Source of the DNA: Setaria digitata
Taxonomy: Eukaryota; Nematoda; Chromadorea; Rhabditida; Setariidae
NCBI GenBank assembly: GCA_003640385.1
Contig: RCAB01000170.1
Span: forward strand, 1-64,000
DNA: 64,000 nucleotides
Reading direction: 5' to 3'
Under the pieces are notes generated by a model. That model was not told where the DNA came from, searched no databases, and saw only the letters and a program-made list of their open reading frames with translations. A program made the translations under genes and the position numbers. This document shows positions 49,757-62,597 of the stretch, piece by piece (the first letter of the stretch is position 1; each line of letters begins with the position of its first letter).

Positions 49757-52700
49757 ATGGGGCAATTATTAGGTCGCTCAAGTGGTACAAGAGGACAGGA
49801 TGATGTAGAAGCGATTCCTGATTCTTCGCGAACTTCACGTAAGCGTAAAACGACGAGTGAGGATGGGGTGGAGACACGAAAAAAGAGGAAAATCACGAAG
49901 GCAAGTGTGAAATATTATAAGAATGTTAATGATTGGTTCTGAGAAGGATCGGGTCGGCTGTTTTTTGCTTGGGATTGAAGTTTGGATATGCTTGTTTATT
50001 ATGGATAAGTTTTTGGGAGTTCTGGAACGAATACTGTGGTGCACTAAAACTTGGAAGAAGGCTCAACCACTCAGTATTCGGCATTAATAAAAGCCAACCA
50101 TTATAACTGTATACTGTTTTGTCTTCGTCTTTCGTTTTATGAATAAAAGATGCAAACGTAATGTGTAGTCTAAATAGGAAGAAAGTTTTAAACAAATAAG
50201 AGGACGAAAGTTCCAAATGTAATTTAAAAAGAAAGGCGGTCCGTTCCATGATGCATTGAAATTTCCTTTTCAAAATTTCTTGTCCGTATTATTAATATTT
50301 TATGTATTTGTGACGTTTTAATATAAATTATTTAGCTGGATACCGCGAAATATATACATAAACGATTGTTTATTGATGGCGTAAAATCGGATATAACAGT
50401 TTGTGCATTGGGACGGACATGGAATCTTCACAGACTTTATCTGGAGCAGTGTAAATTTTTCGATAGCCTGTTCCGGTATACGTTTTTATCGATGTATATA
50501 TATATATACATATATATACAGTTTTTTATATAACAAGTTACTCCTCATGCCTTCCTTTTTATTAATCCTTTTTTATATATATTTTTTTATTTATTCATTT
50601 ATATTTTCTTGAAAAAAGCCTAGATTTATTTTTTGTTTCCCGTCGCTACCGAAGATTATGCTATAATTTATGGCATATAATATAAATAATTTTTATAATT
50701 CCTTTATAATATGATTAATCATAATCATAGATGTAAGATGATATACTCATCAGACGGCTGATAATAATCATGGATAATATCATGTAAGTAGGCGATAGAT
50801 GCAGACTTTTATCTAGTCATTAAATAGATTGCTAGGTCTCGCTTCATGTGCATCACAGAAATTGCCAGGTCGCACTGTAACCTGATTCTAGTATAAAATA
50901 GATTGGGTGAGCAGCACAAGTTACTTACTCCTCATGCCTTCCTTTAATTATTAATCCTTAATTTTTTGAAGTTTTAGTCGTATGCAAAATCTTTAAGCGG
51001 TACAGAAGATTTTTCATCAGAAATGATTTCGATTTCTTTTGTAATACATATTCTGCTTCAGGGGACAGTGGAAAGACAGTAATAATCCTGTGGTACACAT
51101 AGATGTTGTGGATCCAAATGTCACAGTCGAAGGTTTGTTCTAGTTTGTTTTTTCCTAATAATAACAGATATTGCAGAATTCGCCGCTATTCATTTAATTC
51201 TTTCTCAATTTTAATGAGCGAAAGTTTCGTTGTTGAGGATTTGAAAGTTTTCCCTTTTCAGTATTGAAAAAAAGTCGGGACAAGGCAGGGTTTTCCTTAA
51301 ACTGCGAAAGACATATGCTAAAAAAAAAATCTTATACCCACAAATCCGTTTCTGTTTCAGGATTAAATATGGTTTTGGAGTCACTGTATCATAATGAAAT
51401 TGAGCTTGATTTGGATCATGTTCCTAGTCTTATTGCTTCAGCTTCAATGCTTAGCCTTGTAATGTTTTATTTTTGCTTTTTATTCCCAGTGTTCTTTTTC
51501 ATTTTATTGTGTCGCACAGATATGTTCATTTTTTCTTATTGGAACATTCATCCATAATTCAGAATCTTCCAATCTTTTTTGTTTCTAATTTTTGTTTTCT
51601 AATATAAAGGAAATTTTTGTGATGTCACTTCTAATTTTTTCTTTTTTTAATGTTGATTTCAGGATAGTGTTATGGAGCGTTGTGGGGAATTATGTGCCGA
51701 ATCACTTACTGATGAACGAGTACTTGAGTTTTATATGCTTGCTGAACAATACGGTCTTCCGGATCTAGCTGAAAAGTGCTTTGAATATTTGAAACATAAT
51801 TTTTGGCGAATATCCAATAAACCAGCAGTTCTGTATACAGTCAGGTTATTATTTTCTTAATTCTTGATTCATTGGAAGAATTGGTCGGAAATTTTTAAAA
51901 ATTGAGTGTGTGAAACGGACTGTTGCCTTCGTTCCATTTCTGATTGTCAAGCTACTTTTTTTGCAGTCACGCAACAATGGCAAAGTTGATGGCTGCATCA
52001 GATTTGATGGTCATTGAGGGAGAACTTGATTTATATGAAACAGTCAAAAAGGTATATAATTTTGTAGTCGGAATCGTCACGACTGTTCGGTTATTGAGTT
52101 CCTCGTACTACTGCATGTCGGATGTAGTCGCTCATCGTTATCAAGAAGGAAGTTCTCGATGTCAGCCGTCAACTTTTACGTTTAATTCACTGATTGGTTA
52201 GATGGTCGGTGCTGCATACTTCTGTAGTAGTATTTGTGAATTTGTATTGTTTTCAATCAATTAATTTCGTCATTGGTATCTTGCATATGTAGATTGATTC
52301 ATATGAAAATCTAATGGATTAACTAATTTCAGTGGATTTTCTTGCAAACAATTCCCTATATTATGGATAATAAGCAAGTACGTGTTGAAATGGAGAAGTA
52401 TTATTCGGCGCTAACGGAGGATGATAGGAATGCCTTGTGCCGCACTTTTGCAGACGTAACCTGTCATATTCGTATCGGGCACATTGTTTCATCTGTAAAA
52501 ACGATTGATGACTTGCGGAAAGATCCGCTTGTGCCAAATGAAATTATTGACCAGGTGCTTGCGGACAACTGGTTTTTGCTTCTACGTAATGAAGAGACTA
52601 AGGAGTAAGTTTTTAAAAGTAGATCATCAGAATCATTAAAAATTACCTTTAACTTATTATTATTGTATGGAAGTATTCGACAGTCGAGTACCAAAGTTAA

Positions 52701-54661
52701 TCTGACATTTTTTACCGTATTGAATATAGAAAGATGATACTTAACATTCTTGAATACATTGCTCTCCTCTTCCTAGTGAAGCCGAGATCTTTTATTTTGT
52801 ACTCAGCGGTAAACAAGACATTGGGGCTTGATTATAAAAGATTTACTGAAATTTTGAGACTGTATGAGTCGTTATTTAAACACTGTTTTCATTTAAACGA
52901 TTATTACAAAATGTAATCAAAAAGTAATATCTTGGAGATTTGATCGCCTGTGAAGTGAATGGAAAATTCGTACCTTTCAGGACTTTGGAAGTTAAGGAGG
53001 AAGATTTTCATCTTAGCGCCCATCGGTTAGGTCGAATTCTTGATTCTGCACCAGTATGGGTTTCCGATTTTTTTTTCATTATTGTATTTACCAAGACAAA
53101 ATATTCTTGCAGACCGATGTCGCGCCGTTTGTTTTATCTCAACACTTTTTTTTTTTGAACGATTGAATTCATAACATGGTTTTTCATTTGCTGTATTTTA
53201 TCCCCCCCCCCCGTAATACAAAATCCCTAACAATCAATCGTAGTGACATTAGAAACCGCTCTCTACTTGAAATACGGGACAGTTCCTAATAATCTAATAA
53301 TTTATAGTGAGCTTGTGTGATATTTAAATTTTAATTTAAAATATCGGAATCTATAGTGTATGTTAATAAACATAAAATTTGTTTTAAGAAGTGTTGGCGT
53401 TGGTCAGGTTTCAACTTTGGTGTTGACTTGCTTCTGAATTATAGTGACGGGTAAGTTTTCGTACACTGAGAGCTGTCATTCTCTAAGTATCATGGAATAC
53501 CATTAAAGCAACATAAGATATCATTAAAAATATAAAATCACCACTTTAAGTTTCGATTATTGTGGGAAGTTCGGATAGTCTCCGGATTCGAAAATTTTCC
53601 AATATTAAGATCACTGAACGAAGTACATCAGACTAAATTTTATCTTCTGTAATGACTAGTGCACCTGTCATCGTCATAGTCATCGGCACAAGGCAAAGCA
53701 TTCTCTTTGGCTTTCTCATGCATACTCACTACTGAAAATTCTAAATAGTCGGTTAGGATTTGTTTCTTGTAAGTCGATTTCACTTAAAATTTAGATTTCG
53801 ATTTCATACACGAAATAGCCTTTATACCAATTTCATTTTCAGTGTTATCACTTTAAAGAGGAACTGTTTGTCACAGTGGACACCGTATTCTACCAATTTG
53901 AAATTTGATGTGTTGCTGCATTACAGGTATTTCACTTTTGTTATACAAATTTTTGGGAAGTTTGAAACTTTTGGTTAATAGTTTTAGCTACTGATGTGGG
54001 TGTTACTTCGAGTCGCAAGCATTATTTAAAGCATAAATAAAAGCAGTTCTTGTTCTAAAGTGAATGATTGATTATAGAATGATTATTGGAAACAAACATG
54101 GCAAGTTTTTATATGATTCAACCATTCGCAGTCGTCCATTACGAATCGATCAGGTTGGTTGCAGAGATTTTTGAACGTGATTTTTTTTTTCGTGTTTGTC
54201 AGTAGCTGAGATTTTCTTACGATATCCAGATCTGTATTTTGCTCTCTTCGTTATTTAATTTTTGTGGTTCCCTCGGCATCCAGTCATATTTTATTGATTT
54301 TTCAATGCAGCAGTATGTGACATATTTGCCCATGTTAACAATTCTAGAGCTCACATTTGATATGTATGTTAGGTATTGTATATTTAATCAAAATCATTTA
54401 TATAATATTGGGAGCGGGACTCCTGAATGATACTAATTTTTCCTTAAAAAAAGATTTATCGCTTTAATGTTAAGTAAAATTTATAGTTTGCTGCGGTATA
54501 CCTAGAGACTTCACTATATATATGGAGAATTTCAGACTATTATTATAGCGCGCTTCGTGCCAGCTGCAGATGAATTCCCGGTTGCAGTACATTTTTTTTA
54601 TTTGTCAACGTTGCCTTCAAAACCTGCTTTGAGCTACTGGGAGCCATATTTGGCAAAATCT

Positions 54662-54694
<33 letters not shown>

Positions 54695-54783
54695 TTTAAA
54701 TTTGGAGGAATGCTGAGTCTCAGATACACGTGGTTATATTAGAATTGCAGTTAATTGTATTTTCAGGATCTGAGGCGCAGTAA
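49757..54783 (+). CDS. GMCL1: Germ cell-less-like BTB-BACK protein
   Basis: Family members sit at the nuclear envelope or membrane and act as CUL3 substrate adaptors; Drosophila GCL is needed for primordial germ cell formation. The model has 13 exons and 476 residues (human 515): 49757-49900, 50336-50475, 51062-51132, 51361-51458, 51663-51844, 51967-52051, 52333-52604, 52981-53053, 53389-53450, 53843-53926, 54078-54153, 54536-54662, 54767-54783. MGQLLGRSS is an N-myristoylation-type start, as in other GCL proteins. Basic clusters at 28-31 and 41-45 (RKRK, RKKRK) look like a nuclear signal. The BTB domain is at about 50-165 (VCALGRTWNLHRLYL, FFDSLFRGQWKDS) and a BACK-like helical region runs to about 330 (EGELDLYETVKKWIFLQ). 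The GCL-specific block KCWRWSGFNFGVDLLLNYSDG spans about 356-375. The first intron is GC-AG (AAG|GCAAGT). The C-terminal end is less certain: 54536-54662 may instead read through the poly(T) to a stop at 54742. Confidence 0.9.
50538..50945 (+). repeat. Segment bounded by 21-bp direct repeats in a GCL intron
   Basis: The phrase TTACTCCTCATGCCTTCC and the following TTT occur at 50538-50558 and again at 50925-50945, each followed by TTATTAATCCTT-like sequence. The enclosed 370 bases are non-coding and show no clear terminal inverted repeats. Confidence 0.7.
54663..54693. repeat. Poly(T) run at a GCL donor
   Basis: About 30 T directly follow the TCTG|GT donor of the penultimate GCL exon. Homopolymer length errors would not alter the spliced product but would alter a read-through C-terminus. 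Confidence 0.8.
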
Positions 54784-57700
54784 GGGGATTTCTGCGAAAG
54801 AAATATGTGAAGCGTTAAATTCCCAGAAATTTTTTTCAACTCAGGATATTTTAAATTCCTTTTTCAAGGTCTCATTTTTATTGTATAGAAGTGGCACATT
54901 GTGTTAAGACCAGTAGCAGATTTAGGCTTAAGCTGGAAGTGGTGTGGGGTGGCTTATCTGACAGAAATTTTTGATTTCTTTTTGTGATAAATCCATGATA
55001 TAAGCGTGTTTTTTGAAAAGCGATTCAATATAATCCCTAAAACATTTTGCTGGAGCATATTAAACCACAGTGTTTTTCATCAGCATTGTATTTTAATTAC
55101 TCGTTCATTTTACATTTAAAAATTGTTAAAGTCAAAAAATGCCAGCTGTGGTGGTTCTATTAGATTTCTCTTTTAATTTGATTGATCATTCAGCCGATTC
55201 ATTTCCTCGAACAGGGGCTGTCCTTTATCTGACTGGTCTCATTTTCAGTCAAGTATTTCCTAGTCATAATTGTGATTCACTGTAAGTGATTTGTACATTA
55301 ATTTCCTGTTGTTAACTATCAGTTTTGTAGACATAGTCTTTATGATGATACAATTGTATATGCTCTTTTTATTCTCCCTTTTCTTCCTTTAACTATTCGG
55401 ATGGAGCTGAAACACAGTTGTGGGTCCATATGTTTTAATCCTATTAGATTAATGTTGAGGTTGGCTTCTCATGATTCTAGCTGCTAGTTTTTTTTTTTTT
55501 TTTTTTTGACTTATTGAAAACTTCTGGAACCTAGATTATGTAGTGCTTTGTTGCAAAATCGTACTCTATTAATGACACTGTGCATTTCTGTACTCAAAGT
55601 ATGAGTGATTTCATTTCGTTTTAGCTTCTCTGAAATCGGCTCGTGTATGTAGCATGTGTAATTTGCCCTTTTTTGTTTTTTTTCTATCATTTACTGTCAT
55701 TTTTATTCTGCCTTTTATCCCCTAATTTTGGCATTTGTTATATCCTCATCTGATTTTGAAGCTCCATCCTTTTAAAAATCGGTTTGCATATTTTCCGTTT
55801 TGTTTATTTTCCCTGTGATATCGTCAATTTCAAAGTCCCCAAATAAGGTTATTGGATAGCACTAGTTCGAGGTTGTGTCCTGAATATTCATAGGAAGTAA
55901 TTGGTCTTATTTCCTGTAAATATCCCTTTATTAATTAGTGATTTAGGCAGACGAAAAGAACCCTGCTCGTTAGTAGAAGTCATAATTTCCCCACGGCTAT
56001 CTTGAATTTTTTATCAGTTCATTTTGGTGCCGGATTATTAAGATTTCCTGAAAGTATGATTTTAGTTGTCCGCTAAGAGACTATGAGATCACATCATACC
56101 TCAACATCTGTAATTTCTTTTCTTGTTGTTTCATCCGTTGAATACGACTTTCTCCATTTGGTTTTACAATTGTACTTTTTAGTAAAAACTGGTGAAATCC
56201 GATGTTGTTGAGCTTTTATAGATCATGTAATAAAAAAGAAAATACAGTACATTTCTTCATATTCTAAGCGTTTAAGGGTATATTCACTGTTCATTTTTTC
56301 TTTCCCTTAACGAATGATTTCAGTTATTTATCACTGGTTGCCAGTATCGCTAGGCCAAGTAAAATATTCGAGCTTGATTCTGGATTTGAAGTTCTTTCAG
56401 TTCGTTTTAAATTATCAAGTTTCGAAAGAGTAGGTAAGAAAACCAATAGTAGAAGAAACTACAATATTGCGATGGTAGTTACCATACGATACTCTTTCAC
56501 TTCTGTAGTGGTGCGCCTGCGTAATATGTAATTGATGAAGACTGAACACAGCGTTATAATTCTCATTTGAAATAAGTGAAATTTGTACATTCTTTACGAA
56601 GCTCATTCAATCTTCAGGATGAAAAAATTTGAAATTCATATGACCTCATCGGAATTCTGTATGATAGCGTGGAATTAGCAAGAAATGATGGGATCAGCAG
56701 CGCAACTAAATTCGAGATGTAATTTATGAATATAGAAGGATAAATGAATAAAGCCATCAGAAGGTGTGGGCTGCATTAAGGGAGAGAAAATTTTATTCCC
56801 TGCATGAAAAAACTACTATAATAGAGGAATGTTTTGTGGTAATCATCCTTCGGATTTTCTCATCCAGTTCACTGAAATATCCTACATAGCATATGGCTGA
56901 TTTCATGTGTCGTTAGCTTTGCTTCTTCTTTGTAGTCATTTACTAAATTACTACTGCTTGATAAAGTTAATTTGGCGTTTATTGAGCTCACCTTCAACCA
57001 ACGAACTAAAGAATAAATATACACAATAGCTTTAATTTTTTTTAAGTTTTCAATTAATTTGAACTAACTGTATCGATTTGGAAAACACGCGATCTATTTT
57101 CAGACATAATGGGAGTTTTGTTGACTGATTAAATAATAAGCTTTACAAACGGAGGAAACTCTCAGACTGATAATTAGGAAGTTCATTCGGCTCAAATATA
57201 CATTTCTCGCTCTAGCGTAACAGCACCAGTTCCATAGTACACCAGATGTGTCGAAGCATGATCTAGACATGACTTCCGAAATTTCTATCCAGTGAACAAG
57301 TGAACAAAGAAGATATGTCAACTTTAAACTTGCTTGCATTCTGAGCCCATCAGACGTAATGATCGTTACTTAAATATTTTAACAGTTGATTCTTCTAATT
57401 TTATTATAGAAATTCCTAACCTCGTTAACACATATTCAAGTACTAATTATTATTCTAATCCAGTACCTAATCTTGTTTCCTCCTTTTATTCTGCTAAAAG
57501 ATTTCTGTTATTCCCGACCACTCGATGCCATCCATCTGGAGAAGTGTTCTGATTAGAAGAGAAAGCGAAACAGAAAAACTTACACATCAATCAGTTAGTT
57601 TGCAAAATAATATTTTAGTTAATTAAATTACCCAATACTTATCCTTACTGAAAATGCAAGTATTCGGTCATTTTCCGGTAAAAATCCCATGAATTAATGA

Positions 57701-58348
57701 TGAAAAAAGCCGAAACACGAACAGTCTTGATGGATAAAAGAAGGTTAAGTTAGAGGAATCCTAGTCAAAATTTAATTTAATTATGACCTCATGATTAGTA
57801 CTTCCCAGCATTAACAAGCGGAAACAGAGATAATTATTGGAATTTCAGTAGCAACCACGATATGTCCGGAAAATCCGTCGCAACCCAATCTCTGACATTT
57901 ATGCAACTTGTCACTTTACCGTAGGCTGTTTTTCATGTTTAAGTTCGATTCATTTCGTTACATGTTTCCGGTATCCATGTTCCTCTCTTTGGATACGTCA
58001 TTTTAGAGCATAACTACTTTGCTAGGAATAAATGTTAGTCATCCTGCTCATTCCTTTCACTGTTCATTTCATCCCGTTATGTTCAACAATTTATTTCATT
58101 TTTGTAAATCATTAATATATCTTTTTGATTTTCACTGTAGTCAGTCTCTTTTCAAGCTATTGAATTATTAAAGAAGTAAAATATCGGAGTTGTTTATGAT
58201 ATACTGGTTATGCTAATTAGTTTCTCTCTCAGAACTTAGTGATTGTAAATTTACGTAAATTTATAGCGGTTGTTGTGAAGGAAAGAAAGCTGAAGAAACA
58301 AAACTTATAAAACGTGGAAAATCCAAAGGATAAGTTAACCTCTATAGG
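54784..58348. other. Intergenic region between GCL and NELF-A
   Basis: 3.6 kb without a supported gene. One stretch at 54767-54870 reads, in another frame, as a plausible coding phrase beginning DLRRSKGISAKEICEALNSQ after TTTCAG, but no partner exon of matching phase was found. The rest shows only short open frames without recognisable similarity. Confidence 0.55.
58342..58347 (+). other. Candidate trans-splice acceptor of NELF-A
   Basis: CTATAG followed by one G and the ATG at 58349. The polypyrimidine tract is weak, so this is less certain than the other starts. Confidence 0.35.
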
Positions 58349-61300
58349 ATGGATAAACAAGTGAGTGTTTCAAATGATGCATCAGAAGTGAAACGACAGA
58401 AAACTGAGGTAAATTTGATTGTTTTCCTACATTCTCCATTATAAGTATCATACGCATTACAATTTATTTGTAAAGTCTTCAGAAGAAGTGAATGCTCTGA
58501 ATCACAGATTTATCTACGCATTATCATATAATAAAAGGATGCGTTATTTGAGTTTATATTTGGCGTACAAATACCATAGATATTAGCGGACATTTTGCAG
58601 TATTGGTATTGTAAATATCGAATGGTTGTTCCAGCCGGGGTTAAATTATGATACACCATTCAAAGTGTTAATGCCAAGCTCCCAGTTGCGCGATTTGGAT
58701 TTGGTGAAATGGCTGGATAACAAGCTTGGTGATAACAATGAATTATGGAGTGGTCGGCAAGCTGCTTCGTTGCTTTCACGTGAAATGCTGATCGAGCTGG
58801 AAACATGTTTTCAAGCATTAGAACCACATGTTAAATTGAAAATTGTGCTATCTGTTCCACATTTATCATACCGACTTATTACAATGGTGTGTTTTTCTTT
58901 TCGTATATGGAAGAACTTGTGAATATCATCATTGTTGCAGTAAGCCAGTTTCCCGACATTCATATTTTGATGAATATTTTAACTTAGGGACGCTACGATA
59001 CTTTCATACTTCTTTTCTTTGACTTGAAGCATTAGTTTTAGCTCTAGCACAGTAACGGTAATGAATAATTGTTATTTGACTTTTAAATCAGTAACAGTCA
59101 TCAAACCATGAATTACCAACATATGTGCAGCTATTATTACTTTTTTTTTTTGATATTGCGTAATGTGTGTATTAATAGTCTTATTTCTTAAACTGTTCTC
59201 TTTATTTCAGTGGAAAGAACCGCTAATAAATTTATTGGATTTGGCCCGGAGAGATGCTGATGACTGGATTGAAACTGTTGCTGACATGTATAGAGAATAT
59301 CCTAATCGACAGTGTATAATACCAATACCTTCCAATACAGATTCCTATTTTTGTAAATCGCTTGATGAGTTGAGGAAAATGGGTGAGATTTTGGCTTTTA
59401 TATATCCATAGTCTGAAATTTATGTCCTCTGATTCAAATTCTTTAACCACGGTTATCTTTTCTTCCGTACGCATGTTGTGAGGAGACGATATTTCTTTCA
59501 TAAATTATCAGCGCATTACATGTGACTGTTTTTTCTTCTGTTTTTTCTTCATCTGCAGATCATCCTAAATACTGCATGAAACTTTCTCGGCTTCTTGGCA
59601 TTAGGAATTATCCGTGCTAGGCAGGTAGTGATGTTCGAAATGAACCATCTAGGATTAATATTCATTCTGGATTAGCTTTTTTAGTTTTTGTAATTGTTGG
59701 CTATTAAATTTGTTTCCAGTTAGAAAACACAGCACAAGTAACAATTTGCGATTATTACCGCTTGATTTAAGTGCCGTGTCACAAAATGCAATCAAGGTAC
59801 ATTAATTTTAGAGTTATTAAATAACTAATGAAGGAATACTTTATCCTGTGTTCATATTCTCGTATTAAATCATAATCAAACATATAAATCCACTATGTAT
59901 CTTTACATATTCTAATTAGCTGACTTTCAGACACGTTTTGGTTTAACCGAAATTGAAAATCGAAAGCATTTCAATTTGAAGCGACGTGCCAAATCATATA
60001 CACTAAAAGCTGAGCTCTTGAAATGTTAGTAATTTCCAGCTTTTGTTCAGTTGAATTTTCTATCTTCGAAATCCATAATTCTGCATGTTTCGGGAAACAT
60101 TATTTTTCCATGAGCAGTTTCAGGAAATGACTTTTTGTAACATTTGTCACTGTATTTAAGCAGTGGAAGTTGGTTGCAATCGAAATAAAAATCAGAAGCT
60201 TGACGTCGTATCATCAAGTTTTCCTATTCGCATGAGAAGTACTGTTCGGAAGCCAAATAATGACTGTAAGTGTTTTTTTTTTAACCAAAAAAAAGGTGTT
60301 AAGTGATAGATCGAGAAATTCCATTATATATTCTTTCATTCTTGTTACTTTCAAATGTTATTGAGAATTTCACGTGCTCTCTGTTTTTTCCTTTTCTTTT
60401 TATTTTTATACATTTATTTATTTATTTGTTTATTTTTTATGCAATCGTTAAAATGTAGGCAGGAAATAACACGTCCATATTTCTTTTTAGTAGAAATAAA
60501 TTCGGGCCTTATTTTCTCGGTACACCAACTAATCTGATCCTCACGAGTTTATGATCAGCAGTAGTGCATTTTTAGTTTCATTAGTATTAGTAGAGCTGAT
60601 GTTTCTTTTGATGTGGCCAGTGCCTCTAATTTCTAGACGAAGTTTTCAATTTGAGATATTTATTTAACGAATTTGATATTCCTTGTATATTTTAGTACCA
60701 ATGCGAGGAATCCCAAACACAAATACTTGTAAATTGTCTGCTGGTTTTACGAATGAACCACGCAAATTTCAACGGCAGTTAACAAGACGGGAAGGTGGCG
60801 CTAAGTTTATTGATATTGGGGATCTGCCACAAGCGTTGAGTGTTCGCCGTAAAGAACAGGAGGCAGAAGAACGCGCAAGGAAGCAACTAGAGAGGGAAGA
60901 ACAGAAAAAGCGTGCGCAGGCAGAAAAAGCTGCCAAAGTTAATAATTTTCTCAATTTAGTTATTTGGAAGACAGAAGATCTGATGTTTGTAATACACAAT
61001 ACGCTTTTGTTGCTTAAATTACCTCACATTTTATTTAGGAAGCAAAACGAGCTGCAATAGCTGCCCAAAAATCGAAAGAAACTGCTGCTGTGGTTACAGC
61101 AATGGATGAAATTCCAAATATGGTAGATGAACCAATTCCTTCTACAATTCGAAATTCGGATCATGAAACAAATCATATTTCTATAAATGAAGGAAGTCAT
61201 AATACCAAGCAAGAAAACGGTAACCTGCCATCTTCTTATGGTGATGTTCGCGAAGTACCAACAGTACAATCGGAACAAAATCAAGAGCCGCAGTCACCTT

Positions 61301-62597
61301 CAGCTGCAGTTCACTTATCTCGGGTATCACTTTTCGACTTGTACTACTTTCTGCTTAAATTAATTATTGCACTTTTATTCTTTTTTTTTTCGTTCCTGAA
61401 AGAAAGTATGTTTTGTTGGCTCATGAGCTTACATGCTTGAAAATTGATTTTAGGACTATTTTTCCTTACTTTTTTCTTCTTTTTTCTTTGATTTTTAACA
61501 ATTAATAGCTACACTTCCCTGATAGCTTGCAGAAGAAACCCTCATTATTCCTAATGTTACATTAGTGAAGGAATATTTTTAAAATACCAATTAAAAATAT
61601 CAATTATCTATTGAAATTTGACATAGTTTTTTGAGGAATGTGAGGTAATCATTTGAGATCTTTTGCATCAATAGTTCGTTTAAGCGTGAATCATTTGCGC
61701 GTCGGCAGTGTGAAGAAATGCTCGCTTGTGCCAATGTTTTGAACGAAGAGGGTCATCGTATGGTCATTGCTTTTATGTCCGGCAACAAAAGTGGGTGAAC
61801 TTTTTCATAAATTCTTAGCTTTGAAATGTGGTTTCTAGGTCTTAAGTTTTGATCTGCATTCCACAGAAGGGGAACAAAGATATCTCCAATTGAGGAAACT
61901 CATGCAATGAAGCTGTATTATTTTTGCAGATTAGAAAATTTTGCATCCTTGCTCTTTGAATGGATTTACAGCTGTCATATAGAAATTAAGTGATTAACTG
62001 TTACAGAAAAATTTTCTTCTGTTATGCCAGCTGATCCTTTACTTCTGATGAAATTGTTTCACAAGATCTTTCAGTTCATCCCTACCCTCATTTGGGTGAT
62101 CTCTTGACTTTGAAATTGTCGGAAACTTATGAAGATGAACTTCGACCGGATGGGGCGGTGCAGAAAATGCGTGTTGAAACATTCTTTCAGGTATTAATGA
62201 CCTTCAGCATTGTAATTTTTTCATATTCTACGTTGATTTTGTAACCGTTCTCTTAGAGGTTGATGATGATAGAAGAGGAGTTTACTGCCTTTAGTGCCCT
62301 TAGTATTCAGTTTCATTGGTCTACATATTACATTGAAATACTTTTTGGGTTGATCATTATATCAACCAATGTTTCGCCGACGTTTTTTTTACTAAACAAT
62401 GTCCACATTACAGCATTAAAGGGGATATGTAATGCTGGTTTTACTCGAAACTTCAAGCAAAAACGAAAACTTTTTCCAACATGCCGTCCTTACGTTTGTT
62501 TTAGATGGATTATCGAACAGGAGAATGGAAACGTTTGCGGAAAACACGTGCATTACGCCCCGAAGAAATACGTACATTGCAGCAAACGATCGTGTAA
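58349..62597 (+). CDS. NELFA: Negative elongation factor subunit A (NELF-A/WHSC2)
   Basis: NELF-A anchors the NELF complex on paused RNA polymerase II near promoters. The model has 12 exons and 546 residues (human 528): 58349-58408, 58635-58886, 59211-59382, 59720-59796, 59931-60024, 60164-60265, 60696-60937, 61039-61323, 61533-61564, 61675-61790, 62075-62190, 62505-62597. The N-terminal helical domain at about 40-155 aligns well (LVKWLDNKLGDNNELWS, AASLL, VKLKIVLSVPHL, LLDLARRDADDWIETVADM). The basic block HFNLKRRAKSYTLKAELLK at about 200-218 matches HFQLKRKPKSATLRAELLQ in human. MRGIPN and RREGGAKFIDIGDL follow, then an Arg/Glu/Lys-rich coiled-coil segment at about 296-345. The conserved C-terminus is present: EEMLACANVLNEEGHR, AFMSGNK, LGDLLTLKLSE and FFQMDYRTGEWKRLRK. 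The small exon 61533-61564 is chosen because it alone restores phase between its neighbours; an upstream donor at 61558/59 does not change the overall call. All introns are GT-AG. Confidence 0.93.
59559..59614 (+). other. Possible stop-containing (poison) exon in NELF-A
   Basis: ATCTGCAG precedes and GGCAG|GTAGTG ends a short segment that continues the frame from exon 59211-59382 as DHPKYCMKLSRLLGIRNYPC and then hits TAG. Skipping it joins 59382 to 59720 in phase and matches the family, so inclusion would truncate the protein. It could equally be chance. Confidence 0.25.
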
